Positions 37,770-51,300 of a stretch of 64,000 nt of DNA are shown piece by piece. The position numbers and the translations under genes are program-made. The notes under the pieces are model-generated. The model was not told the origin of the DNA. It made no database searches and saw only the letters and a program-made list of their open reading frames with translations. The DNA lies in the NCBI GenBank assembly GCA_947650285.1, contig CANTFL010000389.1, positions 434,001-498,000 of the forward strand, read 5' to 3'. Positions within the stretch are counted from its first letter, which is position 1. Each line of letters begins with the position of its first letter. This stretch comes from Hyaloperonospora brassicae (Eukaryota; Oomycota; Peronosporomycetes; Peronosporales; Peronosporaceae).

Positions 37770-39961
37770 CGTCTCTCATGCACAAACCGTCGGGTGCAGC
37801 CTGAACAGTTGGTAGTCTGCGCATGCTGCTCTTTGCCGCCGTCATTGACTTTGTGGCTCGGTATGATGCTCTGTACGCCTCTGGAGAGCCTCGAGTCGCT
37901 ACCACCGGCGCGGCCGATTGGATACAGCTACGGCCTCAAGACGATGTGAGTCACATGGACGCTCAAGTGGATCCGTGTAACGATCTCTACGCTTTTCGTT
38001 GCGGATCGTGGCTGAAGCACACTGAGATCCATGCTGACATGTCGAGTGTGTCTCGATTCTTTTCCAATGTGCGCGACGACAAATGATAAAGTCCCGAGAG
38101 AAGTGAGGCACAAGGGCGGCCCTCGTCGGCGGGCTGTATGACTCGTACGTGAACTTTAGCAACACGAGCAGTGCGACAGCAGACGCAGTATCGGTGGCTT
38201 TCTTGTCGCCAGCGATCCAACAGATCGCAGCTGCGACGAGCAAAAGCGAAGTGTTTCAGCTGGCGGGCAACTTGTCGAGAGCAGGGACTTCTTTTTTGAC
38301 ACAGCTCGGTGTGGCGGCGGATGCTAAAGATGCGACCACGTATGCATTGTACGCGTCTCAGACGGGTCTTACGCTGCCCGACCCGCAGTATTACATGGAC
38401 CACAAACGGTTTGACTCGATTAGCGACGCCTTCCATGCGTACGTCGTGGAATTGTTTTCGCTGATCGGATGGAAGTCGCATAAAGCAGCGTCGCAAGCTT
38501 CCTTGGTGATTGCGTTTGAACAAGCACTTGCACCGTTGTTTGTAGCGAAAGAGAAGCTGCAGGATCCGGTAGCATCGTACAACCGCATGAGTGTGGCACA
38601 AGCCGCTGAGGAGTATCCGTTGCTATTCGCACAGTTCGTGGATGGAACGGGGATGCTGAAGGACCTTGTATCTCGGAACGCTAGTATGATTGTCCGAACG
38701 CCTTCGTTCTTTGAGCGTGTTGAGGAGCTCGTGACTGGAGATTCGGTGACGCTCGACACTCTGAAAGCCGTGCTTACGTATCAATACATCAGCACGTATG
38801 CAAGCACCCTGAGTGAGCCCTTCGTCCAGGCGTCTTTTACCTTCTTTGCGCAAACGCTCCGGGGTCAGAAGACACGTGCTCCACGATGGAAAGTGTGTCT
38901 TCAGCGCGTTATCGACAACTTTCCTGATTTGGCCGGCAAGTACTTTGCGCTTCTTCGTTTCGATGAGGCTAGTGAGCAACTCGCCAACCAGCTTGTGACA
39001 CAGATTCAAGCGTCGCTGCAGAAAAAGTCTCATGCATGTGGACTGGCTGGACGAACCCACTCGACAAGGTGCTCTCGAAAAGCTGGGCAACATGACTAAC
39101 CGCATTGGGTGCTCGAATCTGTCCAAACATTTTCCATACGAACTACACGGCGAGGCACCACTTGTTGAAAACGTGCGGATCATCTGGGAGCACGAATTTG
39201 ATCGAGCTGTGGCACGGATCGGTGGCCCGGTAGACCGCAACGAATGGGCCATGACGGGCGCTGCTGTGAACGCGTACTACCAGCGAACGACCAACCAGAT
39301 CGTCTTTCCTGCTGGCATTCTTCAGCCTCCGTCTTTTTCCCGCGAGCAACACCCGGCACGCAATTTTGGGGCGATTGGCAGCGTCATGGGACACGAACTC
39401 ACACATGGTTTCGATTCGTCTGGAAGGTTCTTCGATGGTGACGGCAATTTGCAGGACTGGTGGAGCAATGGCACAGCAGCGGAGTTCTTACAGCGGACCG
39501 ACTGCCTCGTGAAGCAGTACAATGCGTTTGCAGTGAACAGCGGTGCGGATCAGGACAAAGTGCTGGGTCACGTCAACGGCAATTACACTTTGGGCGAGAA
39601 TATTGCGGACAACGGTGGCGTGAAGTTGTCCTTTCATGCGTATCAAACCTACATCGCCAAGCAAACCACGGAACTGAGCAAGGTCAACAACAAAGGCGAA
39701 GCGACACCCGTTTTAGGAAGCCAGACCGAGTCTGATTTACCTGCCGACGTGGCTGACAAGCTCTTCTTCATCTCGTTCGCCCAGGAGTTTTGCTCAAAGG
39801 AGAGCGACGCCAGCATGATTCGAAGCTTGGCGACAGATCCGCACTCGCCCGCCCAGTGGCGCATCAATGGTGTTGCAAGCAACTCACACGACTTTGCACG
39901 CGTCTTCTCGTGCCCTGCTGGTTCACGCATGAACCCGACGACAAAGTGTCAGCTGTGGTAG
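37770..39961 (+). pseudogene. M13 metallopeptidase, right-arm broken copy
   Basis: The inverted partner of the intact gene at 3474-5834. The start codon region is missing or diverged. In the membrane segment a TGA stands where the intact copy has Trp (near 37800). A TGA follows the RFFSNVRDDK segment at about 38084, with two one-base deletions shortly after. From about 38140 onward the copy is nearly identical to the left one, including HELTH and GENIADNGG. A single extra A (five instead of four in GCAGAAAAAG, near 39022-39026) splits the rest into two frames. It could still make a fragment lacking its membrane anchor, but not a normal peptidase. The homopolymer A may be a sequence error; the upstream stops are not of that type. 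Confidence 0.88.
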
Positions 39962-40013
39962 ATTTGCTTCGGTATGCACGATGAGAGTCGGTCCGTGGGT
40001 CTTTCTGCTAGTT

Positions 40014-41912
40014 CTACACGATAAGAGAGCTGCTCTGCTTTTCAATCAGCTTGACTTTTGCCTCTGCGTCATCATCGTCATCTACGTTCGCAATCCCAAA
40101 GCAGCGCTCGCCCACATTCTTGATCAGGCCGCGGTCGTACGAACGCACTTCGCCGCCACGCTGAAAACGGTAGCGATCTGCATTGAGCAACTCGTTTGTG
40201 GTGCGGTTGCGAGCCGTGAGGTAGATGTGAAATACCATCAGCTGAGCCACCGGAAGCAGCACCAGCAGGAGGTAAATCATGCTCAAGACTGCATAGACGC
40301 GCATCTCGTGATGATAACGCCAAAGTAGATACAGCACGTACTCCATTCCAACTAGGTCCACGGCTAGGAAAGTGACGAAAGATCAGGAATGCTGCGTAGT
40401 TATCGCGACCCACGCAATTGTCTACAAATGGGCAGCTACATGAACACAAGTCACAGCTTCGTCAATCGCACTTGTCAGTCATTCCAGCAATGGCAATTTA
40501 CTCATCACTCACTGATGATCGAAAACGGGAACACATGTCTTGCAAATCCGGCAGTGCTTGGAGCGCAACGGTCGCTGAATGTGGCACGTGTGACACAGCG
40601 GGCGCTCGATGCATTCCCGCTGAGCACGAACGCTCACTCTTTCTCCGCGTTTGTCTTCCTCTTCGTCGTCATCGTTTCCGCGAATTAGGGCTTCTGTGAC
40701 CTCATTGTACGCTATTGCATACTTCTCATCGTCGTCACAAGCACTTCCAGGCCTGGTGGTCACAGCGCGGTAGAAAAAGTACCACGTCACGGCATTCCAC
40801 ACCAGGTGCGGCACCATCACATTGCGTCTGTCTGGCATAGCTGGCAGCACAACAAACAGATACAAGAGCGAGATAATCACCGCATTGAGCACTGTGAAGT
40901 GGTATGGCGCCCGGCTGCCTGCATCACACCACCACGTAAAGGCCGCAATGTTCGACGCCGCATCGCGCAGCTCACTCTGTTTAAGGTACCGCGCAACATC
41001 TCGAAAGTTTTTCAACTGCGCCAAATCTCTCGGCGTCCGTTTCTTTGCATCCAGTGCCTTGACATCCGCCTCCAACGTCTCAACGAGAAACTGCACTGTC
41101 TGCAACTCTCCTCGCATTGCTGCAAGATGCAGTGGCGTCTGGCCAAACTTGTCGGGCGCGTCGCACTTTACTTTTAGGTACTGGAACACAGCCACAATCT
41201 CCGTCGCGCCTTTGTACGCTGCCCAATGCACAGCCGTATCTCCATCCACGTCCACGAGCGTCACGTCAGCGCCGTTTCGCACGCAAAACAGCACAACTAG
41301 CGGATGTCCGTTCTGCGCGGCCACGAGCAACGGCGAGCGATGTTTTCGTGCATCGCACGTGTTCACATCGACGCCAAGTTGCAGCACCAACGCCTTTACT
41401 GCACTCAAGTTGCCAGCTGCACAGGCCCAATGAATCGGATGCAATTGAGCGCCGCCGTCTTCGCTTGGAGAATCGATCGGTGCACCGATAGAGTGCAAAT
41501 AGACCATAAATGCGCCACTAGCTCGCTGAGCTGCCCAATGAGCGATCGTATGGCCCTGAGCGTCTCGTCGTTCACGCGCAACTTCGTCGCCGTATTGAGC
41601 CACAAGCTGCACGAACTGCGGCAAATTGTTCTGCTTTGCACATAAGAATATCTGTTCAGTCAACGTCAGTGGCTGGGGCGCTGGAGCGGGAGATAGAGAG
41701 TCAGCAGAAGGACAGGTGTGGTTTGGACAGACGTGATCGTGGCGATGTTGTGCTTCTGACGCGCATTGTGTGCGCGGAGACGCAGCAGAAGTGGGTCCAA
41801 TCGAAAGAGGAGATACTAAGGAAGGAGATAGGACAGGTGGGGATGGAGCCGGATCGACAGGGGACGCGTGCGAGGGCGGAGAGATAGAGATGACGACGTC
41901 GCTGTGGTCCAT
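40014..41912 (-). CDS. ankyrin-repeat DHHC palmitoyltransferase (HIP14/Akr1-like), one frameshift
   Basis: An integral-membrane S-acyltransferase that attaches palmitate to cysteines, probably on Golgi or endosomal membranes. I chose ATG 41912 (context CACCATGG). It has a Pro/Ser-rich N-terminus (1-80), ankyrin repeats (about 118-310), membrane segments near 337-357 and 366-384, then the Cys-rich domain. Exon 1 ends at 40513. A 77-bp intron (40436-40512, GTGAGT..TAG) divides the catalytic motif: DH plus CA in exon 1 and C-TGC-CCA in exon 2 join to DHHCP. Two further membrane segments and a TTNE (TTxE) motif follow. One extra T near 40382-40385 (CTTTCG against CTTCG in the left copy) shifts exon 2. 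Corrected length is about 606 residues. The homopolymer change may be a sequencing error, so I keep it as a gene. Confidence 0.85.
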
Positions 41913-44900
41913 GGTGAGACTTTTGACGCACGACGTGGAATGGACCGAACGGCGTAAGGGGATTGGTGGAAATACAATACGGTTAAAGACGACACGAAAT
42001 TGTGAAAAGGGCTCTATCGCCAGTCTTTTGGGTTTTTTGACCGAGGACGTATCTACCTCCATGAAGTAATATATTTGTTTGCAAAGATTGTGGACTCGGA
42101 TTTTTCTCGCATACTTGGAGCAAAGCAAAGAAATTGTCGTCATCGAAAGCTGTGAGCGCAACAGTTTCAACGAATCTTGCAGCAGTCTTTCAACGTCAAT
42201 CGCTTAACCTAATGTTACTTGTTGTGCTGATGGTCTTTGTGACGAAAGGTTTGGCAGTTGTTGTCTGTGTCTTGACGAACATGACACCTTCAGCGCTTCG
42301 TATAAGTACTTGGAGGAGTTATGCACGCGCAATGTCCGGTACAACTCGCTGCATTGAACTCATCTTCCAGTGCGTGCACACACTTGGCAGGATCCACGGA
42401 TACCTCTCTCCAGGACTTTCGAAAAGAGATGGTTAAGCAGCATCTGGTCGTCATAATTGGTAGCGCTCGTCCGCAAAGGCCCTCGACGCGCTGTTTTGAC
42501 CCCGTTGGCATATATATTCAAGGTAGGGTGGTTGACTGGAAGCAGGCACGATTTACATCTGTCACATCTACAGTTTCCATATGGCATGCCTTACTGTGCG
42601 TGTGAGATTACTAGCAACTTCGCGCTCTGTTGTGCATCGGCACCATTTGCTGCCTTCGCCTGCTTCGATACAAGGTAGTAATGCTGGGGTGAAGGTGCGA
42701 TCCGTTAGCCGCGGATTGTACATCGATGTCGACGTGCTGACGGTGAGCGTAAAGGCATTTATAAAGCTCCACAAAATGTTTGTGATAACAAAACGCTTTG
42801 GTACCAGGTACACATCAGTGTTTGAATGTTGTAATTAGTTGGACCCCACAAATACCAGTAAATCCATTCGTTCGTTTTATGTGGATGGGGCGAATTGCGG
42901 AAGACGTGGGAAGGGCGTAACACAGGTTCCCGTTCAACATGACTATTTGTTGGTTGGCTCGACAAACGTGTTGCGACATCCTTTTAAAGAACAAAAATGC
43001 TATTTTACAAACTTCAACGTGATTCGTTTCGCTTGACAGATGTGAGGCAACTGGACACGTTCACATTAAAATAGCGTCGACAAAGATGGTTTAAGAAGTG
43101 ACAAAGTGAGTAAGTCGACATTGGCATGGAATCGATACGGTCCTAGCGTTCCAACACGCCAGTACGTTGCACAGTTGCAGATTCTATACCGAAGCGATTA
43201 AACTGCTTTTGCATGGGGTGCTCGATGTTTTATGTCTGTGGTGGACACTGCGCCACTGTCACGTGGAGCAGATATATACGATCTGTTGATCTTCGCTCAC
43301 GCATGACGTCAGCACACGGTAGCTCCGAATGGACGTGCTACAATGCATTTACTCTGTTTCTGCCTCATGTTATATGGTGGCGATAGAAAGGGTGATTCAT
43401 GAGTGGCAGCAATTACACTAGAAGATTGTTACGCACCAAGTGAATTACGTCTTTATCGCGATGTATCATCACAATCGTATCACACTGACCATTGCGGCTA
43501 GCGAAGCAATTGCATCTACCATGAGATACATTCTGCTGAACTATCGGGTGTCTACCACGACTGCGACTGACTGTGCAAAAAGGTAAACTTGCCATCAGTC
43601 GTAAATGCCTCCCCTTGCGGTCGGCAGTCAATGTCAAGCATATCGCAAAAGGTTGCTGTATCTTGCCGTCGTAGACAACGTTGGCTTTCTCGAAGCTAAA
43701 ATAGTATTGATACCTACTTGCGGGTACCTGCTACGGCATCGTTTTCTACGCACCGCAATCTCCACCGAGACATTGGCTTGCGTCGCTCACGGAAGGCTGA
43801 ATAATTGTTCAAACTGGTCAAGGTCATGACTGGTTGCTCACACCCTTTACCTCGCCATGCAATCCTGTATGTCGAGTGTAGCAGGACACTAGTGACGACA
43901 AAAGGGCCACCCCGTTACATCGACTCTTGGTGAATAGAAGCCCGCACAATTAAATCCACAGGTGCTGTCCAAACAAATTACGACAATTCCCCTTATATTT
44001 TACAAGCTTGGCCTTGTACCAAATTCGAATGCTCTTGGAGCCGTTTACATCTTTTGCTTCATCAGGCACCCCTGGCCCGAGTACTGTAGCAACTTTCAAT
44101 CTATGAGCGGCTATCCACATTTTGGCAATGACCTCGATAAGTTAGCTTTGTTGAGGAGGTACTGATGTTGCCGTCTAGTTTTGCTGAAAACGAGCGTACA
44201 TCGTACAGCAAAGTGTGACAGCTGGAATCGACAGTTGGCTCCACATAGGAGTAGATAAGGTACGGTAAGCCTCGTTCTGCATTAGACACAGTCTCGCCTT
44301 TACTCGGTCTCGCCCTGTCTCTCTTAGCAACGCCACATGGACCTAAAAGATCTTCTGCCAGCCATAAGCGTGTTTCTAGATTGCGCACTGTTATAGCATC
44401 CTTGTCATATATAATTTTGGCGCTCGAAAGTGCACCACAGTTTTGGATGGAATACCCCACCCTTGTCAGCGAAAATCCAATTACATCATCGTACTCGGGC
44501 CTCGCGTGCGATCCATCATCACCAGCTTATACAAATAACACCAGATAAACTAGCAGCCCTTGCTACAAATGCGATGAGGTTCTACGCTGGGTGAGACTTG
44601 TCTATAGCATGGTTTCGCAAAGTCCTGGAATATATCCGGATAAGTTTGGGCTTCTGGTATGCGAGAGGATGTATCATCTGACCGATGTCCTAGACTAATA
44701 ACGATATCAAACACAAGGAAGCGTGGAGATGGCACATGGAGGTGTGAACTCAGCCACGCTCGCAATCATTCGAGGCTCGCCTTGACCTAAATTTGTCGAT
44801 CTCAAGATGACGCTCTATGGTACCTTCGTTACAGCAGATATCTCAGGCTGAGCGTTTTTCTGACTACTTTGCGATCTCTTCGCCAACTAGTTTGATGATC

Positions 44901-47674
44901 GAGCCACCTCCTTTTGGCACAGTTGCACAGCTTCTGTATCTGTGTCATAGTTACCCTCGGTTTACACTCTAAAAATGATCAGCGGCACAAGGGAACGTCT
45001 AGTATTTTTTTCTGCTGAGATATGGTCCATGCGTATTAAAACTGAGGCCTGAATCTTATGAAACTAGTAATCATACCACACACTCGGATCAATTCAATCT
45101 AAAGAATACATGATTGTCGGTTAGCTTGACAATGTGCGATATGAGTGTCGTGGTACGAAGTTTACGTCCCAAAGACCGCAAAAGTACTTCTGATCAGGTA
45201 ACTCGTGTGCGAGCCGCCCGATTTGTATACGACGCCAAGTATCCGGCAGGTCCATGTAGATACATCGGTCGAGTCTACCACTGCAGTAGGCCAGATGGAC
45301 GCAAAAAGCACCACTTTTCTTTTCGATCTTGTCCAACTTTGTTGTTTGGCGATTGAAGGCGAGAGCCATTGGATACCATTTTTCTTTGTCCAGGCTGTTG
45401 CAAAGCACAAACCAGTACTCGATATCGATGAATCCAACACATCCGAAATAGACACATACAGTCACCCGTGTTATGTTTTGTACACATGCAAACTCCATAG
45501 GTCTATCATACCTTTTGATTTCGACATTTAACTTTGACGGCATCGATCCAAAACACGTGGAAGTCGTCTGACGATCCTGAATCACTGATCCCTCGTGCCT
45601 GTAATGGCCAAAGGGAGAACAAGACGATGAACGACACCCGACTAACTGTCGCGTTATCGGCGGTGATACATGAACTGACCGACCCGTACACCACCAATAG
45701 ACTTGAGCGATATGAAGATAGAGAGACCAGTGGCCGTGGAAAATGCAAGACTGTCCGTCATCACCACGTGTATTACACACATGACTGGCGAATACCAAGT
45801 CAAATATCTTCGCTAGTACTCATTGCTGCTACCAGAAAATTGACGCTGCTCATTTTTCTAGACGTGGTGAAAGTCTTTGAGCTTTTCGATTGGAACGACA
45901 AACTTCGTCGTTCAACTCTGACCACCAAGCTGCTTCCTTGCTTTCCCCCGCCATACTGTCTGATCCTGACCCTTGGGTAGTAGTAAAAAACATGGAACGA
46001 TCTCGTTAGTACGCTGATCTAGCCGACGCGGTATTTATAAGAAGCCATTTTCTTCTACAGAGTATGAGTGTTGTCGATCACTTCGATGGCAAAAGTCCCT
46101 AGGCTCAACATGTCGGTTATTGTGCCATGTTCACGGACTTCAAAGAAGCTAGTCATCCTGTGCACTTCGTACATTTAATAGCCTATCGTTGGAAGCATCG
46201 AGGTAGATCAGTGCTGTCCCTTCTCGGCCTCCATACACGTAGCTTTGCGCGAACGGTCGACACACGTGTCCTTCGTGAGATGTATCGCAGCGATTGTGCG
46301 AACGCACTGTCGTGGATCCTGATCGCCTCCAGAATGAAAGCGCATAGTACGTGTACGAGTCCATTGCCCCGCCAGCAGAACTCCACTAGACACCTTTGAC
46401 GCCAGATGCTACAGCAACGCGTCACAATGTTGACGACCGATCTTTAAACTGAATTGCAAGCACTTCACGCAATCGGCACAAACGCTCAAGGCCACCAAGC
46501 GCGCTGCACGTGATCCGTAAGAAGGTCTATTGCGGGTTAATGGGGCAGATAGTCGTCGCTCATTTTATCGATAATTTGGCGCTTCGTACTCGAGAATATG
46601 GTAGGCCAGCTCAACCAGATGTGCAAGCCATGTCAGGCGCGTTGTAGGGTACAATCCGTTTCACTTATTCAGCCATGTGAGTTCCGCTCGCATTTGTTCC
46701 AAGGAGAATCGAGAGTACAACTCTTTGGTCCGAGGTGCGTGTTCACGATGCTGCTGACCTGCAAGCTTGTACTTGGCGATCGATCCTTGTCTTCGGGTTG
46801 GTGTACAGACGAAATCCAGATCGGCCAGCAAGCTGCACTCTCGACGAAGTATTTCGCATTCGACATGCTTTCCTGGTTGAAGTCGTTCAAAATGGTAAGC
46901 CATCTTCGAGTGATGTTATAACTACGAAAGGAGATGCGACGGAGGTCCGTCGGACTGAAGTTTGTACGCAGCACTCACTGATGAAACCTCGCAGTCATCC
47001 AGATGTTGACGGGTTTGAGCTCTGTAACGCGATGGAGGAGCTAACGACGTATGGTAGCATGTTTCTTCGACAGAGAGTTATGGGAGCACTGCGCATCATG
47101 GAAAAACAGATCAGCGGGTTTGGTGCGCGAACCTCTCGGTGGTGGGATATTCTGTCCGGGATCGAACGCACCAAAACTGATGTGTACTCTTGCTGCATCA
47201 CCTGTCCGTAATGCAAGCGCCCACCACGATGCATGCGTTCGTCCATGTCATGTCTGCAAGTCTCGCATGCAGTAACAAATGATGATCGCAGCCATCAGAA
47301 ACAATCATTTGCAGCGAGTATCATCAAAGTTTGCATACTCACGACTTTTACTCTGACGACAAGCCCTCGACGTGTCATCTAGCCGTGATAGATAAGGGAA
47401 TCAAAGAAGTTGCTACGTGCGAATCGGCCTCGACAAAGCAAGGCTTTCATGTGTATAGCTTCGTGCAAATACGCTGAGCCACGGCCGAGGAAACTTACGA
47501 TACGACCAGACGGCAATCTGGTATGCCTTGCATGTACTCAACTGGTAGTAGCTTTACGTCGGCTTCCATACGTGGTCGGGGCTTACGATCAACCAAAGCG
47601 CTTACTGTCCACAACAGGAAGACTAGACTACGACTTGTCAAGATGGAGGAGTTTTATGATCGTCTATTTACATG
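41913..47674. other. TE-derived, gene-poor interval
   Basis: No intact gene. An LTR terminus CCCCGTTACA lies at 43910-43919 (read on the minus strand it starts TGTAACGGGG). Minus-strand fragments at 46150-46420 weakly resemble the end of a copia integrase (a segment ending RLLNVRS). The longest ORF (45121-45798, minus, 225 codons) has no recognisable domain. First bases 41913-42080 must contain the DHHC promoter; TTTTCACAATTTCG near 42000 resembles the oomycete initiator/flanking pair. Confidence 0.45.
43910..43919 (-). repeat. LTR terminus remnant
   Basis: CCCCGTTACA is the conserved terminal sequence of the local LTR families. The other end was not located, so the size of the remnant is unknown. 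Confidence 0.4.
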
Positions 47675-48340
47675 TTAAGATGTGCAAGATGTCTGAAAAG
47701 TCCTGAACCAGGATACGAGCGCCGGAACGGTTAGCTCATCGTGGCTGAAAGTCAGTGAAGCCTGGTGACCTGTAGGAACTTGGCTGATAATGTCCAGGCA
47801 GGCGTGAAGACGCGCCCCTCTGACCGCTGTAGCTGCGGACCGATGTTCTCGCATAGCGATTGCTTTCAACTGCCGCAGACCGCTTCGCCAGAATGCTAGG
47901 GCACTTTGAGCCGGAGAAGTGGTCTTCCCTCGAAAGATTACCGCATTGCGCTCCACCCAAAGATGCACCTGACACAAGGAGCATAACATAAGCCAGATCC
48001 GACGGTATTCGTCTGCCGCTGCCGTGTGATCACCCCCAAAACGATCAATTAGGAGCTGCAGCAAACGCGGTGGAAGCGGAGGCGCCCGTCGATGGGTGAA
48101 ATACCGAAAATGACCCGACACAGCGGATTCCTGAACCCCCTCACCAGACCAATGACAGAGCAATAGGCTCCAGCAGGCTATCGCAGTTGAACAATCCCAA
48201 TAAGATGAGTGACAGTCTCTTTGCGCCCCCTGCAGTGCTCGAGTTTCCGGCAACTGGGATCATCGGAGCGTCCGGCGTGATATAAATTGAGCTAATTGGT
48301 TGCGATCCGATAAGCCGTCCACACTTGGTACTCCGTAAGA
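47675..48340 (-). mobile_element. LINE 3' fragment (post-RT zinc-knuckle region)
   Basis: A minus-strand ORF of 192 codons reads as the C-terminal part of an L1-like reverse transcriptase polyprotein. A DPSCRKLEHC segment followed by ETVTHL and, after a one-base shift near 48205, WDCSTAIACW matches the CCHC region after the RT of plant and oomycete LINEs. The following PPRLLQLLIDRFG and LCSLCQVHLWVERNAVIFRG segments are typical of the tail. The RT itself is absent, consistent with 5'-truncation or decay. No poly-A tail or target duplication was identified. Confidence 0.7.
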
Positions 48341-51300
48341 CTGTCCGCGTGCCGCCAAATTTGAGCGGGGCTTTGGACTTGTCAAGATGATCGTGTGTGT
48401 TTTGCGACTGCGTTTCGCGTAATTCATGGTCTCGATTCCTCTTTCAAATCCCGCACTACCTTTACTTCGATAGAAGACAGAGGTGTGACGTCACAAGCAT
48501 CAAGACCGCGAGAAGCTGCGCAGCTGGAAGTACACACTGTCAAACGGTCTCGACACTTGCCAGACCATCCTTGATGCACGAAAATTGACGAAGCAGTCAC
48601 CGCAATCGTGTTTACGCGCTGATTTATCCTTTCGTGTGGACAGACAACTTGCAATAGAGAATTGCTCAGCTGTCCAATGCTTTCGCGAGCGTTCATGGTG
48701 AGTACAGAGAGAGAGGTGTGCACTCGAGAATGTGTGAGCCGGGCAGGTCAGTGTCAATGTTAGACGGTGCGACCTCGCTCTTTTATGACCTACATCGTTT
48801 ACGCTTTTCGGGCTGAGAAGACACCATTGCCACAAGCGTAGAATCAGCGGACCTGCTTTGTCGCTTCCGGAAGCGAGTACCCCTCTAGACCAACCAGGCG
48901 CCTCCCACGAGACTTGCCGTCGGAGATAATCATGCCGCTCTTTCTTACAGCTAAAGTCGTGGGTTCAGAGAAATCCAATAGCTAATCCTGCGAGTCAAGA
49001 GCATACAGCTTCCGTTCCAGAACGGCTGTCGCTCTGTTTATCGGCAGCAAAGACCGCACCAAGACGTAGCACCGCGCATCTTTCGTGTTCACTGTGATGG
49101 GCATGATGGGAGAATCATCGGACCATCATCAAGTGCAGTCGCGTAGCAATCTACATGCAGTACGCGTTGTGGTATTAATCTAGCGTTGTACACGGTGGAG
49201 ACCTCAAGAGGCTACGTAGGCCAGCACAAACGCCTAGTACAGTACGAGTGAATACTCGTTTGCGCAAGCGACCTCCGCTGCGAGAATCGATTAGTCACGT
49301 TGAAGCTACGGGAAAAACTGCTGACTTGCGTCACCGTAAGCAATGCAGACAGCTGGAAGCCTATCCACATTGAGTCAACACGTCGTTCGAACCCTACCGA
49401 TTTCCGCAGACGGCCCACCATCCCGTCGCCTTGTCACCTTTCACCGGATGGCACGCGCTCTTCGTCGGTTGTGGCGACGCCATGCGCTCGTAAGAGACTG
49501 CACGTGACTGAAACTTCAGTCACATGCTGCTGTCACGACCGACTTCGATCTCCTAACCCAAACGCTGACGAACCAGTCAAGCAGAGTGGTGTGTATTCGA
49601 AAGACTGTCGTTCAGCTGTAAACCACTGCGCTTGTCAAAGATCGCATCGCCCCACCCAGTTGGCTCCCAGCGGCTCCTTGCCACACAACGGCTCGAGCAT
49701 CGACAGAAAGGCCGCTCGCTGCCTGTCCGCGTGTTCTTCCCTCCCGGTTCATTGTCGCCATTCCAGAACCACTTTGGGTGAGACTTAGGATGGGGTTGGG
49801 CTCCAATGAACAGGTCGAAAGAAAGACCGCGAGCGTGCGATGATGCCGCCAAGATTGATCCACCACGCATAAACAATGAAGGGCACAGCACTTTCTGACG
49901 TCAATGGTGTCCACAGCAAACAGCCATGGAAATCGCATCGAACTTCCATGTCGCGATAACGTGCGCTGTATTCCGTTAGCGCGCTTGACTCTCTGCATCA
50001 CGTGAGCGAGTCAGCCTCAGTCTCTATCCTACTGACTCGTTGAGAGACTAACGCATGCGCCAGTCGCTGCTCGAGTCCTCTGACGCCAACAAAGTGGTCC
50101 GACTACTTGTTTTTCTTGCCCGATCTCTGTCCCCGCGAATTCGTACTCTGCACACGGACTTGCCCTCGATCGTGCGGTGTTGATGATGCAATTGCATCTG
50201 GCAAGCGGACTGCCTGGAATACGTGCCTGCATTCGCTGCGCCAGTAATCGGTAGTGGTCCGGCTGCAGCCCATCGCCTCATTTCTTGTGCTGGCAGCAGC
50301 TCAGTTTGAGCGCAGCAGCCATCGGTGAAGGAGAGCAATGTACACGCAGTGGGTGACGCACCTGCGTTCTCGCGCGCGGGACAGGTCCGACAAGGCGGCA
50401 AGCGGCAAATTTCGCGTTCGTCCCATCGCGAAGACATAAGGTCGAGCCATGTAGACCGCTCGTATCGCAACTGCGTCTTCGGAGACTCATCCATTGTATA
50501 TGTTGGTAGAGCTCGCCAAGTAGGATGGATATTAGTAACAAAGGCGAAGGCTACAGAGCAGAAACTCGCACGTTGTACGTCAGGTTAGACTCGCTCTCGA
50601 TGCCATAGTGGCGCAGCTCCAACAAAGTCTGCATTGATACTTGGCCGGGTCATCAGCACATGACGACGGCGTCTCTCATTAACGTTGCATCATGCAGCCA
50701 GCAAGAGTCAGCGCCATGACAGGACTACCTCTGGCAAACATGACGCGACGAAGTCGTTTGCTCGCCAGCGTTACCTGCATCAAGCCCGGCAACTGGATGG
50801 ACATGTACTGCAGCTTAGGCACTGCTTGTCTCATGCGATAGACAACAGCACCCGCTTCTACCAGCGACTAGGCTACTGCGTGTGATCCCCCTCTTTGCAA
50901 TTCGTGTCATGTCCAGGTTTGGGATTCCAAGCTGGTGATGCCGTACGACGCGTTTTGTGGATTTTCCTTGAACTTACACGTTTGCCGACAGCACGCTCGA
51001 GTCTGTCACAATTCCTGCGACGCTGAACCGAGATCTGGACTATGCGCTAGATGGACCACACGAGTCCGTGAAGAGAAATTTTCGCTGGCAGTTGTTCGCT
51101 CGACGCGCTGTCGCAGTGGAAGGATCACCGGGATCTATCCCATAGGTACCGACCGACCGACATGATTGAAGCGAGCGATGGGGTCAGTCGTTGTCTCATA
51201 AATGTTAGCGTGGGCAGCAAGTCGCCGCCAAGTCAGCTCGTCGGTCGTGCATCGCAGAGTGCGAACAGTAAAGAAGACAACATGGTGAAAGTGCCTGGCG

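Noticed and set aside
38823..39252. Antisense ORFs of 204 and 209 codons under the right M13 copy
   Set aside because: Mirror images of the same shadows under the left M13 gene; no independent protein features.
3474..39961. The two M13 copies as misassembled alleles
   Set aside because: The N-terminal parts differ by about 20-30% and the flanks are unrelated, which fits paralogues with conversion better than alleles; long reads would still be needed to exclude it.
45121..45798. 225-codon minus-strand ORF
   Set aside because: No domain, unlikely composition (many Cys/Trp/His), and equally open frames on the other strand.
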